Assembly (NCBI RefSeq): GCF_029854215.1
Contig: NZ_CP122961.1
Location: 2,542,001-2,606,000, forward strand
Direction: 5' to 3'
From: Halomonas alkaliantarctica
GTDB taxonomy: Bacteria; Pseudomonadota; Gammaproteobacteria; Pseudomonadales; Halomonadaceae
Length of the DNA stretch: 64,000 bases
This document shows, piece after piece, positions 17,659 to 26,523 of the stretch (position 1 is the stretch's first letter; each line of letters opens with the position of its first letter). A program made the position numbers and the translations under genes. Under the pieces are notes generated by a model. The model was given only the letters and a program-made list of their open reading frames with translations. It was not told the origin of the DNA and made no database searches.

Positions 17659-17745
17659 GGCAATATTTTAAAATAATCTGATTCGGGGGTGGCAAATCGT
17701 CACTGCCACCTCCACAATCTGCGTCACCGAAGGAGGTAGACGCTC

Positions 17746-18192
17746 ATGTTTCTCGATAATCGCCAAGTGGCGATGGACAGCGTATTGGAAGCGCTGGCCG
17801 ATAGCATTGATTATTTCCAAGACAATATTGAACGCCTGCGCCCCTCGCTGCGTGAGGCTTTACAGCCGCATTACGCTGCGCGGCTCAAGCAGATGGGTCA
17901 GTTGCAGGAACTTGCCCGTGCGCATTTGAAAATGCTGCCCCGGGATGCGGACGTTGAGCGCGATGATTTTTTATGGCTGTGGAGTCGGCTAAAAAGCTTT
18001 GTCGGCAACGATAGCCAAGTATTGATCAATGAGCTATTGGAGCAAGAGCGTGTATTAATGCAAGCGCTCTCCTCACTGTATACACACCCGTTACCCGACC
18101 CGATCGAACCGGTGGTAGAAGAGTGCATGCAGGGGTGCCGCAAACTAATCCGTGAGCTATATGCGCTGCAAAAGCGTAAAACCCACCGCTAG
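17746..18192 (+). CDS. Helical protein of unknown function, four-helix-bundle-like
   Basis: Protein of 148 residues with no cysteine-rich or catalytic motif. It is predicted almost entirely helical, in four segments (about 5-30, 35-65, 75-110, 120-145). The acidic/amphipathic pattern recalls the ferritin-like PA2169/DUF2383 group, but I cannot assert membership. An AAGGAGGT ribosome site lies upstream of the ATG. Its TAG stop shares the tetranucleotide CTAG (18189-18192) with the stop of the opposing sanA-like gene. It may be co-transcribed with rimK (87-bp gap). Confidence 0.6.
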   Translation: MFLDNRQVAMDSVLEALADSIDYFQDNIERLRPSLREALQPHYAARLKQMGQLQELARAHLKMLPRDADVERDDFLWLWSRLKSFVGNDSQVLINELLEQERVLMQALSSLYTHPLPDPIEPVVEECMQGCRKLIRELYALQKRKTHR

Positions 18193-18911
18193 GGATTGGT
18201 AAAACGATCGTTCAATGACGGCAGAATAAGGTCGATAGGGGCGCGTCTCGGTATCTCTATGGGTTCGGGCGTACCCAGGAAATAGGGCTCTCTCTTCCAC
18301 ACGTAGAGATCGCCCAGGGTGGCCACCCGCGCTGCCCACTCGCGCAGCTTTAAACGCCATCCTACCGTTACGTTAGGATCATCTGCCACACAGCCAGTGA
18401 CATCAATGCCTAGCGCGCGCCCAATATATACCGCGCGGGGGAGATGCCAGCTCTGGGTGACTAGCAGTGCTTTATCAAGCTGAAAGACGTCCCGGGCACG
18501 CGCTAGCGTGTCGTAGGTGCTAAAGCCAGCAAAATCCATGGTTAACTGATCAGATGCGACGCCGCGGCGATAAAGCTCGCGCCACATTGCCCGTGGCTCG
18601 TTATACGCCTGGGTACGATTATCCCCAGAGAGCAAAAGATGCTCGACCTGGGACTGCTCAATTAAGGTAGCAGCGGTACGCATGCGCGCATGGAAGTGCG
18701 GATTTCGCACCCCGCTTCGCGTCCAATGAGAGGTCCCAAAGACGATCCCTACCTCTGCTGGACGACACTGCTGCGGCTGACGTTCAATATAAGCAGCGGT
18801 CGTCGCGAGCACCCAAAAATTGCCACCTATAAACAGCAATGTCGCCAGCAGCAACAATGCTCCTAGCGACATTAAAAAACGCTTCGACCACGTCAGTAAC
18901 ACTTTATGCAT
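18189..18911 (-). CDS. sanA: SanA-like membrane-anchored DUF218 protein
   Basis: Protein of 240 residues with one N-terminal membrane segment (~12-38) and an ElyC/SanA/YdcF (DUF218) domain outside the membrane. Family motifs are GIVFGTSHWTRSGVRNPHF near residue 55-73, LLLSGDNR near 93, EPRAMWRELYRRGV, FAGFSTYDTLARA, and VTQSWHLPRAVYIG near 150. SanA affects envelope permeability and vancomycin sensitivity in enterobacteria; the reaction is not settled. It ends on the shared CTAG with the gene at 17746 and starts 18 bp downstream of sufT, so it may ride on the SUF transcript. Confidence 0.85.
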   Translation of the reverse strand: MHKVLLTWSKRFLMSLGALLLLATLLFIGGNFWVLATTAAYIERQPQQCRPAEVGIVFGTSHWTRSGVRNPHFHARMRTAATLIEQSQVEHLLLSGDNRTQAYNEPRAMWRELYRRGVASDQLTMDFAGFSTYDTLARARDVFQLDKALLVTQSWHLPRAVYIGRALGIDVTGCVADDPNVTVGWRLKLREWAARVATLGDLYVWKREPYFLGTPEPIEIPRRAPIDLILPSLNDRFTNP

Positions 18912-18929
18912 CCAGCTCCCCAGCCGGGA

Positions 18930-19499
18930 TTAGAACATGCCGAGTTCAAGCTTGGCCTCGTCACTCATCATGTCACGGCTCCAGGGCGGACTGAAGACTA
19001 TTTCGGTGTGAACCTTGCTGATCTGCGGCGCACCGAGGATCTTATTGCGCGCATCCGCCGCGATCACATCGCCCATCCCACACCCAGGGGCGGTCAGCGT
19101 CATTCGGATCGTTACCATACGCTCGCCGCTGATAAGGCGCTCGATGCGGCAGCCGTAGACAAGACCTAAGTCAACGATATTGACCGGTATTTCCGGGTCA
19201 AAGCAGGTGCGCAGCTGGTCCCACACGAACTGCTCTATCTCTTCCTCGGTAGCCGTCTCCGGCAGCGTGGGACGCGGTAGCGGCTCAAGCCCCAGTGCAT
19301 CCAGGTTACTCCCCTCAACTAGGTAGAGTCGCCCCTCAAACCCGACACTTACCGTACTGCCCTTCGCTTGCATGACGCTAACAACGCTATCTTCGGCCAG
19401 TGTTTCCGTACTACCAAACGGAATGGCAATAGCCTCCACATCGCGCTGGAGCGGCAACTGTTGACCGCGTTCGAGACTGGCAACTTGCTCAAGATCCAT
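18930..19499 (-). CDS. sufT: SufT, MIP18/DUF59-type iron-sulfur assembly factor
   Basis: Protein of 189 residues. The N-terminal ~85 residues are a small beta-rich region (VVSVMQAKGSTVSVGFEG). The C-terminal ~100 residues are the DUF59/MIP18 domain (EEEIEQFVWDQLRTCFDPEI, NIVDLGLVYGCRI, LTAPGCGMGDVIAADAR, then IVFSPPWSRDMMSDEAK). The Cys in the APGCGMG loop is conserved in the family. SufT aids maturation or repair of Fe-S proteins. It is the last suf gene, 36 bp after sufS. Confidence 0.9.
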   Translation of the reverse strand: MDLEQVASLERGQQLPLQRDVEAIAIPFGSTETLAEDSVVSVMQAKGSTVSVGFEGRLYLVEGSNLDALGLEPLPRPTLPETATEEEIEQFVWDQLRTCFDPEIPVNIVDLGLVYGCRIERLISGERMVTIRMTLTAPGCGMGDVIAADARNKILGAPQISKVHTEIVFSPPWSRDMMSDEAKLELGMF

Positions 19500-19535
19500 A
19501 ACTGTCCTTAAATGACGATTCTTAAAGAACCGACC

Positions 19536-20816
19536 TTAACGCACCATACCAATGACACGCTGGAGTGCTTCGATAAAGCGATCCACTTCTTCGAGCGTAT
19601 TATACGCAGCAAATGAAGCACGGCACGTCGCGTCGACCCCAAAATGATGCAACAAGGGCTGCGCGCAGTGGTGGCCGGTACGAATAGCAACGCCGAGCTG
19701 ATCGATCAGCAGGCCAATATCTTGCGAATGCGCCCCATCCACAACAAAGGAAAGAACGGCCGCTTTGTTCGGCGCCGTGCCTAAAATACGCAGCCCATCG
19801 ATTTGACCGACCGCCTGGGTAGCGTGATCCAGAAGTTGGCCTTCCCAGGCACCGATGGCGTCTATACCGATGCTCTCCATCCACTCAAGTGCTCGGCCCA
19901 GCGCGATCACCTCGGCAATAGCGGGCGTACCCGCTTCAAACTTATGCGGAATAGCGGCAAAGGTGGTACCCGCATCAAAGGAGACCGTGCTGATCATCTC
20001 CCCGCCGCCCTGCCAGGGCGGCATTGCTTCCAGCAGCGCCTGTTTGCCGTAGAGTACGCCCACGCCTGTTGGCCCATACACTTTATGCCCCGAGAAGGCA
20101 TAGAAGTCGGCGTCGATTGCCTGGACATCGACCACTTGGTGAGGCGCGGCCTGCGCACCATCAACTAAGATCAAGGCGCCATGCTGATGGGCAAGCGTTG
20201 CCATCTCTTGCACTGGGTTAATGGTACCCAGGGCATTGGAGACATGATTGACCGCTACCAGCTTAGTGCGTTCACTCAGCAGCCCCCGGTAAGCGCCCAT
20301 ATCAAGCGCACCGCTGGCCTCAACGGGAATCACCTTGATGGTAAAGCCAAGCTCGGCGGCCAACAGCTGCCAGGGCACAATATTGGAGTGGTGCTCCAGC
20401 ATCGAAATCAGCACTTCATCGCCGGGAGCAAGATTTGCGCGCCCCCAGCTATGAACGACCAGATTTATCGCTTCTGTGGTACCGCGGGTAAAGATGATCT
20501 GACGCGCATCTTCCGCATTAAGGAAAGCCTTAACCTTTTGACGCGTGCCTTCAAACGCCGCCGTCGCCTCATCAGAGAGGGTATGCAGCCCGCGGTGAAT
20601 ATTGGCGTTATAGCGCGAGTAGTAATCGCTAAATACGTCAATCACCTGCTGAGGCGTCTGGCAGGTGGCCGCATTATCTAAATAGATCAGCGGTTTGCCG
20701 TGCACCTCACGGGCCAGCACCGGAAAGTCCTGGCGCAGGCGCATAACATCAAAGGTCGCTTGCGCGGGGCTCGCTTGCTCAAGGCTGGGCGTTGGCTCAA
20801 TAACGGAATGTGACAT
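19536..20816 (-). CDS. sufS: SufS cysteine desulfurase
   Basis: PLP enzyme of 426 residues that takes sulfur from cysteine for Fe-S cluster assembly. The PLP lysine is Lys245 in FSGHKVYGPTG. The persulfide cysteine is Cys384 in RTGHHCAQPLL, on the short loop typical of group II desulfurases. The NIHRGLHTLSDEAT block confirms the SufS/CsdA type. Group II enzymes normally need SufE or SufU to accept sulfur; neither is in this operon. It lies 26 bp after sufD. Confidence 0.95.
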   Translation of the reverse strand: MSHSVIEPTPSLEQASPAQATFDVMRLRQDFPVLAREVHGKPLIYLDNAATCQTPQQVIDVFSDYYSRYNANIHRGLHTLSDEATAAFEGTRQKVKAFLNAEDARQIIFTRGTTEAINLVVHSWGRANLAPGDEVLISMLEHHSNIVPWQLLAAELGFTIKVIPVEASGALDMGAYRGLLSERTKLVAVNHVSNALGTINPVQEMATLAHQHGALILVDGAQAAPHQVVDVQAIDADFYAFSGHKVYGPTGVGVLYGKQALLEAMPPWQGGGEMISTVSFDAGTTFAAIPHKFEAGTPAIAEVIALGRALEWMESIGIDAIGAWEGQLLDHATQAVGQIDGLRILGTAPNKAAVLSFVVDGAHSQDIGLLIDQLGVAIRTGHHCAQPLLHHFGVDATCRASFAAYNTLEEVDRFIEALQRVIGMVR

Positions 20817-20842
20817 CAGACGCTCCTGATTGGGTAGTGGCG

Positions 20843-22183
20843 CTAGTCGTTAAGTGAAACCGCCGCTTCGACAAGCCCGGCAAGATTGAAGCGCTCGGGC
20901 AGCTTGCCGGCAACCGCTAATTCAACGCGCTCGGCAATCTCATCCAGGGTGACTTTGTCCAATACTTCACCAGCGAAAGCGAGCGTTAGCAGACCGCGAG
21001 CAGTGGCTTCATCGATACCGCGGGTACGCAGTGCATAGATCGCCTCTTCGTCAAGCTGGCCAGTCGTCGTACCGTGTGAGCACTTAACGTCATCGGCGTA
21101 GATCTCAAGCTCGGGCTTGGCATCGATGTGGGCGCGATCCGATAGCAGTAGGTTTTGGTTACTCTGAAAACCTTCAATCTTCTGGCTATCGCGCTTGACG
21201 TAGACCTTGCCGTTAAACACCCCGTGGGCGCGGTCATCCAGAATGCCCTTGTAGTTCTCGTTGGAGAACGTCAGCGGCGCATTGTGGTTTACCTTGGTGT
21301 GGTTATCGACATGCTGGCGACCCTGACCAAAGAACAGCCCCAGGAAGTTGGTTTCAGCGCCTTGACCATTCAAGTCGCTGATCAAGTCGTTGCGCACCAG
21401 TGCACCGCCCAGGCTTAGGTTGTAGGAGGTATAGCGCGTATCGCGGCCCTGCTCTACGTGAATGCTCGCTACATGCATATCACCCAGCGGCGCTTCTTGC
21501 AGCTTGTAGTGGGCCAAGATCGCACCACGGTCGAGCATCAGCTCGCCCACCACGTTGGTGAAGTTAGCTGCTTCGCTTTCGCCGGTGTAATGCTCGATCA
21601 GCGTGGCCTCACTGCGGCCTCCCGCTTCCACTAGCACCCGCGGATGACACATTACCGGCTGACCGGCACGGGACAAAAACTGCAGCAGGATGGGTTTCTC
21701 AACCACTGTTCCCGGTGCGATGCGAACCACTGCGCCTTCTTCCATAAACGCCGTGTTAAGCGCAGCGAAGGGCGAGAAATCCACCCCTGTTAAGCGCCCA
21801 AGCGGACCACCAACTGCTTCGTGGTTCTCTGCTAGCGCCTTGGAAAGCGGTAATACCTGAACGCTTGACGGCAGTGAGTCTAGATCCGAAAGCGCCGATG
21901 AGAAAACGCCATCCACAAAGGTTAAGCGGTAAGCATCGATGGGCAGCGTTAGCGCCGCGGCACTGGCCTGGGAGAATTCGGCGTTGTCGGCTAGCGCAAA
22001 GTTGCCCTGGGCAATCGAGCGCACGTCGGTGTACTTCCACTCTTCATCGCGACGCGTGGGAAAACCCAGCGCCTCAAAACGCGCGGCACCTGCCTGACGA
22101 CGCGCGGCAATCCAGGTGGGTTCCGCCGTATAGTTCGAGCTGCGCGCCTTCAGCGTGTCTAAAAAGGTTTGCGTATCGCTCAT
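20843..22183 (-). CDS. sufD: SufD scaffold subunit
   Basis: Subunit of the SufBC2D scaffold, 446 residues. The N-terminal helical region includes RRDEEWKYTDVRSIAQGNF. The core is the parallel beta-helix of SufB/SufD (RNDLISDLNGQGAETNFLGL and the KYVKRDSQKIEGFQSNQNLL-type block). The C-terminus carries DVKCSHGTTTGQLDEEAIYAL, with the conserved Cys and His of the SufB-SufD interface. Its ATG overlaps the sufC stop by four bases, indicating coupled translation. Confidence 0.95.
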   Translation of the reverse strand: MSDTQTFLDTLKARSSNYTAEPTWIAARRQAGAARFEALGFPTRRDEEWKYTDVRSIAQGNFALADNAEFSQASAAALTLPIDAYRLTFVDGVFSSALSDLDSLPSSVQVLPLSKALAENHEAVGGPLGRLTGVDFSPFAALNTAFMEEGAVVRIAPGTVVEKPILLQFLSRAGQPVMCHPRVLVEAGGRSEATLIEHYTGESEAANFTNVVGELMLDRGAILAHYKLQEAPLGDMHVASIHVEQGRDTRYTSYNLSLGGALVRNDLISDLNGQGAETNFLGLFFGQGRQHVDNHTKVNHNAPLTFSNENYKGILDDRAHGVFNGKVYVKRDSQKIEGFQSNQNLLLSDRAHIDAKPELEIYADDVKCSHGTTTGQLDEEAIYALRTRGIDEATARGLLTLAFAGEVLDKVTLDEIAERVELAVAGKLPERFNLAGLVEAAVSLND

Positions 22184-22929
22184 GCCACAGACTCCTCGAT
22201 ACCTTCGTACCCATTGGCTTCCAACTGCTTGGCAAGCTCGGCGTCGCCAGTTTTGACGATGCGGCCATCGACCAGCACGTGAACCTTATCCGGCACGATG
22301 TAATCCAGCAGACGCTGGTAGTGGGTGACCAGCAGAATGGCGCGGTCTTCAGCGCGAAGGCTGTTCACACCATCAGCGACGATTTTCATGGCGTCGATAT
22401 CCAGCCCCGAATCGATCTCATCCAGCATGGCGAGCTTGGGCTGAAGCACCAGCATTTGCAGAATCTCGTTGCGCTTTTTCTCACCGCCGGAGAAGCCTTC
22501 GTTAACGGCGCGCTGTAGGAAGCTGGCGTCCATTTTCATATAGCCCAGCTTCTCTTTCACCAGCTTCATAAACTCCGGTGCGGGCATTTCGCCTTCGCCG
22601 CGGGCTACGCGCTGGGCGTTGAGCGCCGACTTCAGCAGGTAGATATTCTTAACCCCTGGAATCTCGACCGGGTACTGGAAACCCAGCAGCAAACCGGCTT
22701 GGGCGCGCTCTTCAATTTCCATCTCAAGCACGTCTTTGCCTTCAAAGGTAATCGTGCCTTGTGTGACTTCGTAGCCATCTTTACCGGCGATGACCGCGGA
22801 TAGCGTCGATTTACCCGCGCCGTTCGGCCCCATAATGGCGTGCACTTCACCCGCCTTGATAGTCAGGGTCAGGCCTTTGAGGATTTCATTACCTTCGACG
22901 GAGACGTGTAAGTCATTCACTTGCAACAT
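22180..22929 (-). CDS. sufC: SufC ATPase
   Basis: ABC-type ATPase of 249 residues that powers the SufBCD scaffold. Walker A is MGPNGAGKST (Lys40). The signature motif takes the SufC form FSGGEKKRNEI near residue 148-158, and Walker B is LAMLDEIDSGLD. It has no membrane partner, as expected for this soluble ATPase. It lies 73 bp after sufB and overlaps sufD. Confidence 0.97.
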   Translation of the reverse strand: MLQVNDLHVSVEGNEILKGLTLTIKAGEVHAIMGPNGAGKSTLSAVIAGKDGYEVTQGTITFEGKDVLEMEIEERAQAGLLLGFQYPVEIPGVKNIYLLKSALNAQRVARGEGEMPAPEFMKLVKEKLGYMKMDASFLQRAVNEGFSGGEKKRNEILQMLVLQPKLAMLDEIDSGLDIDAMKIVADGVNSLRAEDRAILLVTHYQRLLDYIVPDKVHVLVDGRIVKTGDAELAKQLEANGYEGIEESVA

Positions 22930-23002
22930 ATTGATTACCTTCTAATTCTGACGAGTCGCTACGGCGACACTGATATAATTAAGTAGTCTAAACGGCTAAC
23001 GA

Positions 23003-24445
23003 TTAACCTACCGCGCCTTCCAGGGTCACGTTGAGCAACGCTTCGGCTTCAACAGCGAACTCCATGGGCAGCTCTTGGAAGACGTCCTTACAGAAACCAT
23101 TCACAATCATGCTGACGGCGTCCTCTTCCGAGATACCGCGGCTCTGACAGTAGAACAGCTGGTCTTCACCGATTTTCGAGGTGGTCGCTTCGTGCTCAAT
23201 GGTCGCCGTGCTGTTGCCAATTTCCTGATAAGGGAAGGTGTGTGCACCGCACTTATCGCCAATCAGCAGGGAGTCGCACTGGGTAAAGTTACGCGCCCCT
23301 TTGGCCCGCGGGCCGATTTTCACCAGGCCGCGATAGGACTGATCACTCCTGCCCGCCGAGATGCCCTTGGCGACAATATACGAACGCGTGCCTTCACCAA
23401 TGTGAATCATCTTGGTGCCGGTATCGGCCTGCTGGCGTCCGTTAGTCACGGCGACAGAGTAGAACTCACCAATACTGTCTTTGCCGCGCAGTACGCAGGA
23501 AGGATATTTCCAGGTAATCGCCGAGCCAGTTTCCACCTGGGTCCAGCTAATCCGTGAACGGTCGCCACGGCAGTCGCCGCGCTTGGTCACGAAGTTATAG
23601 ATGCCGCCAACACCGTTCTCGTCACCGGGGTACCAGTTCTGCACGGTGGAGTATTTGATATAGGCGTCATCCAGAGCGACAAGCTCGACCACTGCGGCGT
23701 GGAGCTGGTTCTCGTCGCGCATCGGCGCGGTACAGCCTTCCAGGTAAGAGACCTGAGCACGGCTTTCGCAAATAATCAGCGTGCGCTCAAACTGGCCGGT
23801 GTTGGCCGCGTTAATACGGAAGTAAGTAGACAGCTCCATCGGGCAGGTGACGCCTTCAGGTACGAAAACGAAGGAGCCATCGGTAAATACCGCTGAGTTC
23901 AGCGCGGCAAAGTAGTTGTCCGCCACGGGAACCACCGTGCCCAGATACTGTTTGATCAGCTCTGGGTAGTCGCGGATAGCTTCAGAGATAGAGCAGAAGA
24001 TAACCCCTGCTTCGCCCAGCTGCTTTTTGAAGGTAGTGGCGACCGAAACGGAGTCAAACACCGCATCAACGGCAACGCCTGCTAGCGCAGCACGTTCGTG
24101 CAGCGGGATACCCAGCTTCTCATAGGTTTCCAGCAGCTTGGGATCTACTTCATCCAGGCTTTGCGGTCGGTCTTCCGGGCGCTTCGGCGCGCTGAAATAG
24201 GAGATCGATTGGTAATCAATCGGCGGATAGTCCAGATGCGCCCAGGAAGGGGCTTTCATCTTCAACCACTGGCGGTAGGCATCCAGACGCCACTCCAGCA
24301 TCCACTCCGGCTCGCCCTTCTTTTTGGAAATAAAGGCGATGGTGTTTTCATCCAGGCCAGGTGGCAGGGTGTCGCTCTCAATATCGGTTACAAAGCCATC
24401 TTTGTATTCGCGACGAACCAACTGTTCCATTTCTTCGCTTGCCAT
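23003..24445 (-). CDS. sufB: SufB scaffold subunit
   Basis: Core scaffold of SUF Fe-S assembly, 480 residues from the ATG at 24445. An in-frame start at 24481 exists, but GGAGG eight bases before 24445 and the family N-terminus ([18 protein letters not shown]) argue for the shorter form. Recognisable blocks are [39 protein letters not shown], and [20 protein letters not shown]. The C-terminal [16 protein letters not shown] carries the cluster-related Cys. The operon regulator gene ends 79 bp upstream. Confidence 0.96.
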   Translation of the reverse strand: MASEEMEQLVRREYKDGFVTDIESDTLPPGLDENTIAFISKKKGEPEWMLEWRLDAYRQWLKMKAPSWAHLDYPPIDYQSISYFSAPKRPEDRPQSLDEVDPKLLETYEKLGIPLHERAALAGVAVDAVFDSVSVATTFKKQLGEAGVIFCSISEAIRDYPELIKQYLGTVVPVADNYFAALNSAVFTDGSFVFVPEGVTCPMELSTYFRINAANTGQFERTLIICESRAQVSYLEGCTAPMRDENQLHAAVVELVALDDAYIKYSTVQNWYPGDENGVGGIYNFVTKRGDCRGDRSRISWTQVETGSAITWKYPSCVLRGKDSIGEFYSVAVTNGRQQADTGTKMIHIGEGTRSYIVAKGISAGRSDQSYRGLVKIGPRAKGARNFTQCDSLLIGDKCGAHTFPYQEIGNSTATIEHEATTSKIGEDQLFYCQSRGISEEDAVSMIVNGFCKDVFQELPMEFAVEAEALLNVTLEGAVG

Positions 24446-24524
24446 GGTGATACCCTCCGGGCAGTTGGGTGGCGAGGTCATCGCCTTTAAATAATAAGTT
24501 AGGCCTGCTGTACTCGCGCCGCCG

Positions 24525-24989
24525 TTAGGCCGACGCCGCCGACAGGCTGATCGTTTGAATAGGCAGTTGCACCGGCAGCTTAATTGGCGCTGTATCAGCC
24601 AGGTGCGCCAACGTCACGCTTTCAAGCAGCGTACGCATAGCCAAGGAGACCCGCTGCCAGTTGTCTGCCACACCGCAGGTAGCCACAAGCTCACAATCGC
24701 CTTCTGCTTGGCTACACTCGGTCATGGCGACGGGGCCCTCAATCGCCGCAATAATATCGGCGGCGGTAATCTGCGATGCGGGCCGGGCCAGGCGGTAACC
24801 GCCTTGGGCGCCACGCTGGGAAACCAGCAGTCCTGCCCGCACCAGCATTTTGAGCGTCTTACTCACCGTCGGATGGGGCAACTGCACGGCCTCTGCTAAC
24901 TCTGTCGCTGCATGCGACGCCTGGGGATGACGAGCAATTTGCGCCATGACCACCGCGGCATAGTCTGTCAGCCGAGAAAGCTTAAGCAT
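24525..24989 (-). CDS. Rrf2-family Fe-S regulator of the SUF operon
   Basis: Winged-helix regulator of 154 residues, of the type called SUF system Fe-S cluster assembly regulator (SufR/IscR relative). The DNA-binding part is residues 1-65 ([19 protein letters not shown], then [19 protein letters not shown]). Three cysteines at 92, 99 and 105 match the cluster-binding triplet of IscR (92/98/104 in E. coli) closely. The start at 24989 has AGGGAG six bases ahead; the longer frame to 25043 would run into the promoter. First gene of the operon, it likely represses its own promoter (25053-25081). Confidence 0.93.
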   Translation of the reverse strand: MLKLSRLTDYAAVVMAQIARHPQASHAATELAEAVQLPHPTVSKTLKMLVRAGLLVSQRGAQGGYRLARPASQITAADIIAAIEGPVAMTECSQAEGDCELVATCGVADNWQRVSLAMRTLLESVTLAHLADTAPIKLPVQLPIQTISLSAASA

Positions 24990-25052
24990 GTCGACTCCCT
25001 TTATGTCATTAGTACGCAGCGAATCAAATGGTCGCCACGTCAATTGAGTACC

Positions 25053-25081
25053 ATTTTAGTCCTGTATAAATTTGATGTGAA
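25053..25081 (-). promoter_or_regulatory. SUF operon promoter with IscR-like operator
   Basis: On the minus strand TTCACA (25076-25081) and TAAAAT (25053-25058) are separated by 17 bp, each 5/6 to sigma-70 consensus. This puts the start near 25046 and gives a leader of about 57 nt. Overlapping the -10 box is GGACTAAAATGGTAC (25048-25062), which resembles the GACT(A/T-rich)AGTC core of IscR type-1 sites. Occupancy there would block transcription, fitting autorepression by the downstream Rrf2 regulator. Confidence 0.6.
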
Positions 25082-25153
25082 GCCCCTGAGCAAAATGGAT
25101 AGCAATTTACGCAAAATATCGGCACGTTCGGCGCTGATGCCATCAAAAACAAC

Positions 25154-25166
25154 AATCATTATCATT
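25154..25166. promoter_or_regulatory. Partial Fur box between suf and yjfB
   Basis: AATCATTATCATT contains AATCATTATC, which matches ten consecutive bases of the 19-bp Fur consensus; the other half is poor. It lies about 75 bp upstream of the suf -35 box and 140 bp before the yjfB-like gene. Fur control of suf is known in enterobacteria. Here the distance makes the target uncertain. The rest of the 24990-25304 gap holds no gene. Confidence 0.4.
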
Positions 25167-25304
25167 TAAAAAAGCTATTGTCATTAATGCTACAGACGGT
25201 TTCGCCGTTGGCTTTGCACCAGTCAGCAGGTTCTGGTAGTTTCAGGCAAATTAGATGCCATCGCTGCGGATGGCTAAAGCTATTCAGTTATTCGAGGTGA
25301 CAAT

Positions 25305-25508
25305 ATGGATGCAGCGGTAAATAACATGGTCAGTGCATCAATGGCGATGCAGCAGGCGCAAGTCATCCAAGAGGCTCAGTTCAGCGTTTTTAAAGAGGCG
25401 TTAGATGGGCAGGCAGCACAAATCTCTTCATTGATGGATAGTGTCGCACTAGATCCACAGCTGGCAACCAGCGGAAGTGTTGGCACTCAGATCAATACCA
25501 CTGCTTAA
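25305..25508 (+). CDS. YjfB-family putative motility protein
   Basis: Protein of 67 residues starting MDAAVNNMVSASMAMQQAQV and ending near SSLMDSVALDPQL. It has the length and helical pattern of the YjfB motility family (PF14070), small proteins often encoded near or co-regulated with flagellar genes. There are no flagellar genes in this window. A GAGGTGACAAT ribosome region precedes the ATG and a strong terminator follows, so it is a stand-alone gene. Confidence 0.75.
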   Translation: MDAAVNNMVSASMAMQQAQVIQEAQFSVFKEALDGQAAQISSLMDSVALDPQLATSGSVGTQINTTA

Positions 25509-25529
25509 TAAATGAGTTACTAGTTAAGC

Positions 25530-25568
25530 AAATAGCCCCCTGACTATCGTCAGGGGGCTATTTTTTTT
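25530..25568 (+). terminator. Strong intrinsic terminator after yjfB-like gene
   Basis: AAATAGCCCCCTGAC (25530-25544) pairs with GTCAGGGGGCTATTT (25549-25563) around TATC, followed by a T8 run at 25561-25568. It is among the clearest terminators in the window. It can also stop minus-strand transcription less well. Confidence 0.92.
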
Positions 25569-25585
25569 GGCTATCTACTTTAACG

Positions 25586-25927
25586 CTAGGCTTTCTTAAC
25601 AAATTCTGATTTAAGCTTCATCGGGCCGATACCGTCAATTTTACAGTCGATATCGTGATCACCCTCTACCAAGCGGATGCTTTTCACTTTGGTGCCCACT
25701 TTAACTACCAGTGAACTGCCCTTAACCTTCAAGTCCTTGATCACCGTGACGCTATCGCCGTCGGCCAGCGTATTGCCGTTTGCATCGCGCACGCCTGAAG
25801 CGTCATCAGCGCCCTCTTCTTCTGCCACTTTTGACCACTCATGACCGCACTCTGGGCAGACATATTGAAGTCCATCGTCGTAGCTAAACTCAGAGGCACA
25901 GGCAGGACAGTTAGGCAGATCACTCAT
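25586..25927 (-). CDS. yjdM: PhnA/YjdM-type zinc-ribbon protein
   Basis: Protein of 113 residues. The N-terminal zinc ribbon has two knuckles (CPACASEF at 8-15 and CPECGHEW at 24-31). The C-terminal PhnA domain reads [20 protein letters not shown] and [16 protein letters not shown], ending KSEFVKKA. The name PhnA is historical; the protein is not the phosphonoacetate hydrolase, and its role is unsettled. It converges on the yjfB-like gene with a terminator between them. Confidence 0.92.
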   Translation of the reverse strand: MSDLPNCPACASEFSYDDGLQYVCPECGHEWSKVAEEEGADDASGVRDANGNTLADGDSVTVIKDLKVKGSSLVVKVGTKVKSIRLVEGDHDIDCKIDGIGPMKLKSEFVKKA

Positions 25928-26003
25928 CAGACGGCTCCATCACCACAGTTAGAAAGCGATGGAGACTACACGGGTTACGCAAAATGTCCAGCCAGAGGCT
26001 AGA

Positions 26004-26480
26004 TCAATCGCGCTGGTAAGTACCCACCAAACGGTTCATCCCTAGCAGGTGCGGCTCTACTTCTTTGAGCAGCTCAGCCAGCGTAAGACCTTCTGGCAGC
26101 GAGGTTTGATGATCCAGCGCCAGTACCCAGAAATAGTAAAGATGCTTGCCGTGCCCTTCTGGCGGCATCGGACCGCCGTAGCCACTATTGCCTGCATCAT
26201 TCATACCTACCGTACCCACGGCGGTCTTTTCTGCTAATTCCTGGGTATCGCCAGGCAAGTTATAGAGCACCCAGTGGACAAAGCCATAGCTGCCGTCTTT
26301 GACCAAAGGCGCATCAGGGTCGTGACAGATTACCGCAAACCCCTGGGTTCCCTCAGGAGCATCTTGCCAAGCAAGTGCCGGCGACACATCTTCACCTTCC
26401 CCTGTATGTTTTGAAGGGATCGCTTGATGGTCAGCAAACGCCGAGCTGGTAACCTTCATTGATGAAAGTGCAAATGCCAT
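26004..26480 (-). CDS. PEBP / YbhB-YbcL family protein
   Basis: Phosphatidylethanolamine-binding-protein fold, 158 residues with no signal peptide, so probably cytosolic. Family motifs: GEDVSPALAWQDAPEGTQGF near 28-47, CHDPDAP near 51, VHWVLYNLPGDT near 68, and GYGGPMPPEGHGKHLYYFWV near 100, which contains the conserved ligand-pocket GP-P-GHGxHxY. Substrate unknown in bacteria. It may be co-transcribed with the DCC-family gene upstream on the same strand (43-bp gap). Confidence 0.9.
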   Translation of the reverse strand: MAFALSSMKVTSSAFADHQAIPSKHTGEGEDVSPALAWQDAPEGTQGFAVICHDPDAPLVKDGSYGFVHWVLYNLPGDTQELAEKTAVGTVGMNDAGNSGYGGPMPPEGHGKHLYYFWVLALDHQTSLPEGLTLAELLKEVEPHLLGMNRLVGTYQRD

Positions 26481-26523
26481 GCTTTATCTCCTTGGTTTAT
26501 CTGATGCGTTTTTCGTACAAACC

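Noticed and set aside
21865..22518. 217-codon plus-strand frame across the sufD/sufC junction
   Set aside because: Antisense to two conserved genes and without recognisable protein features.
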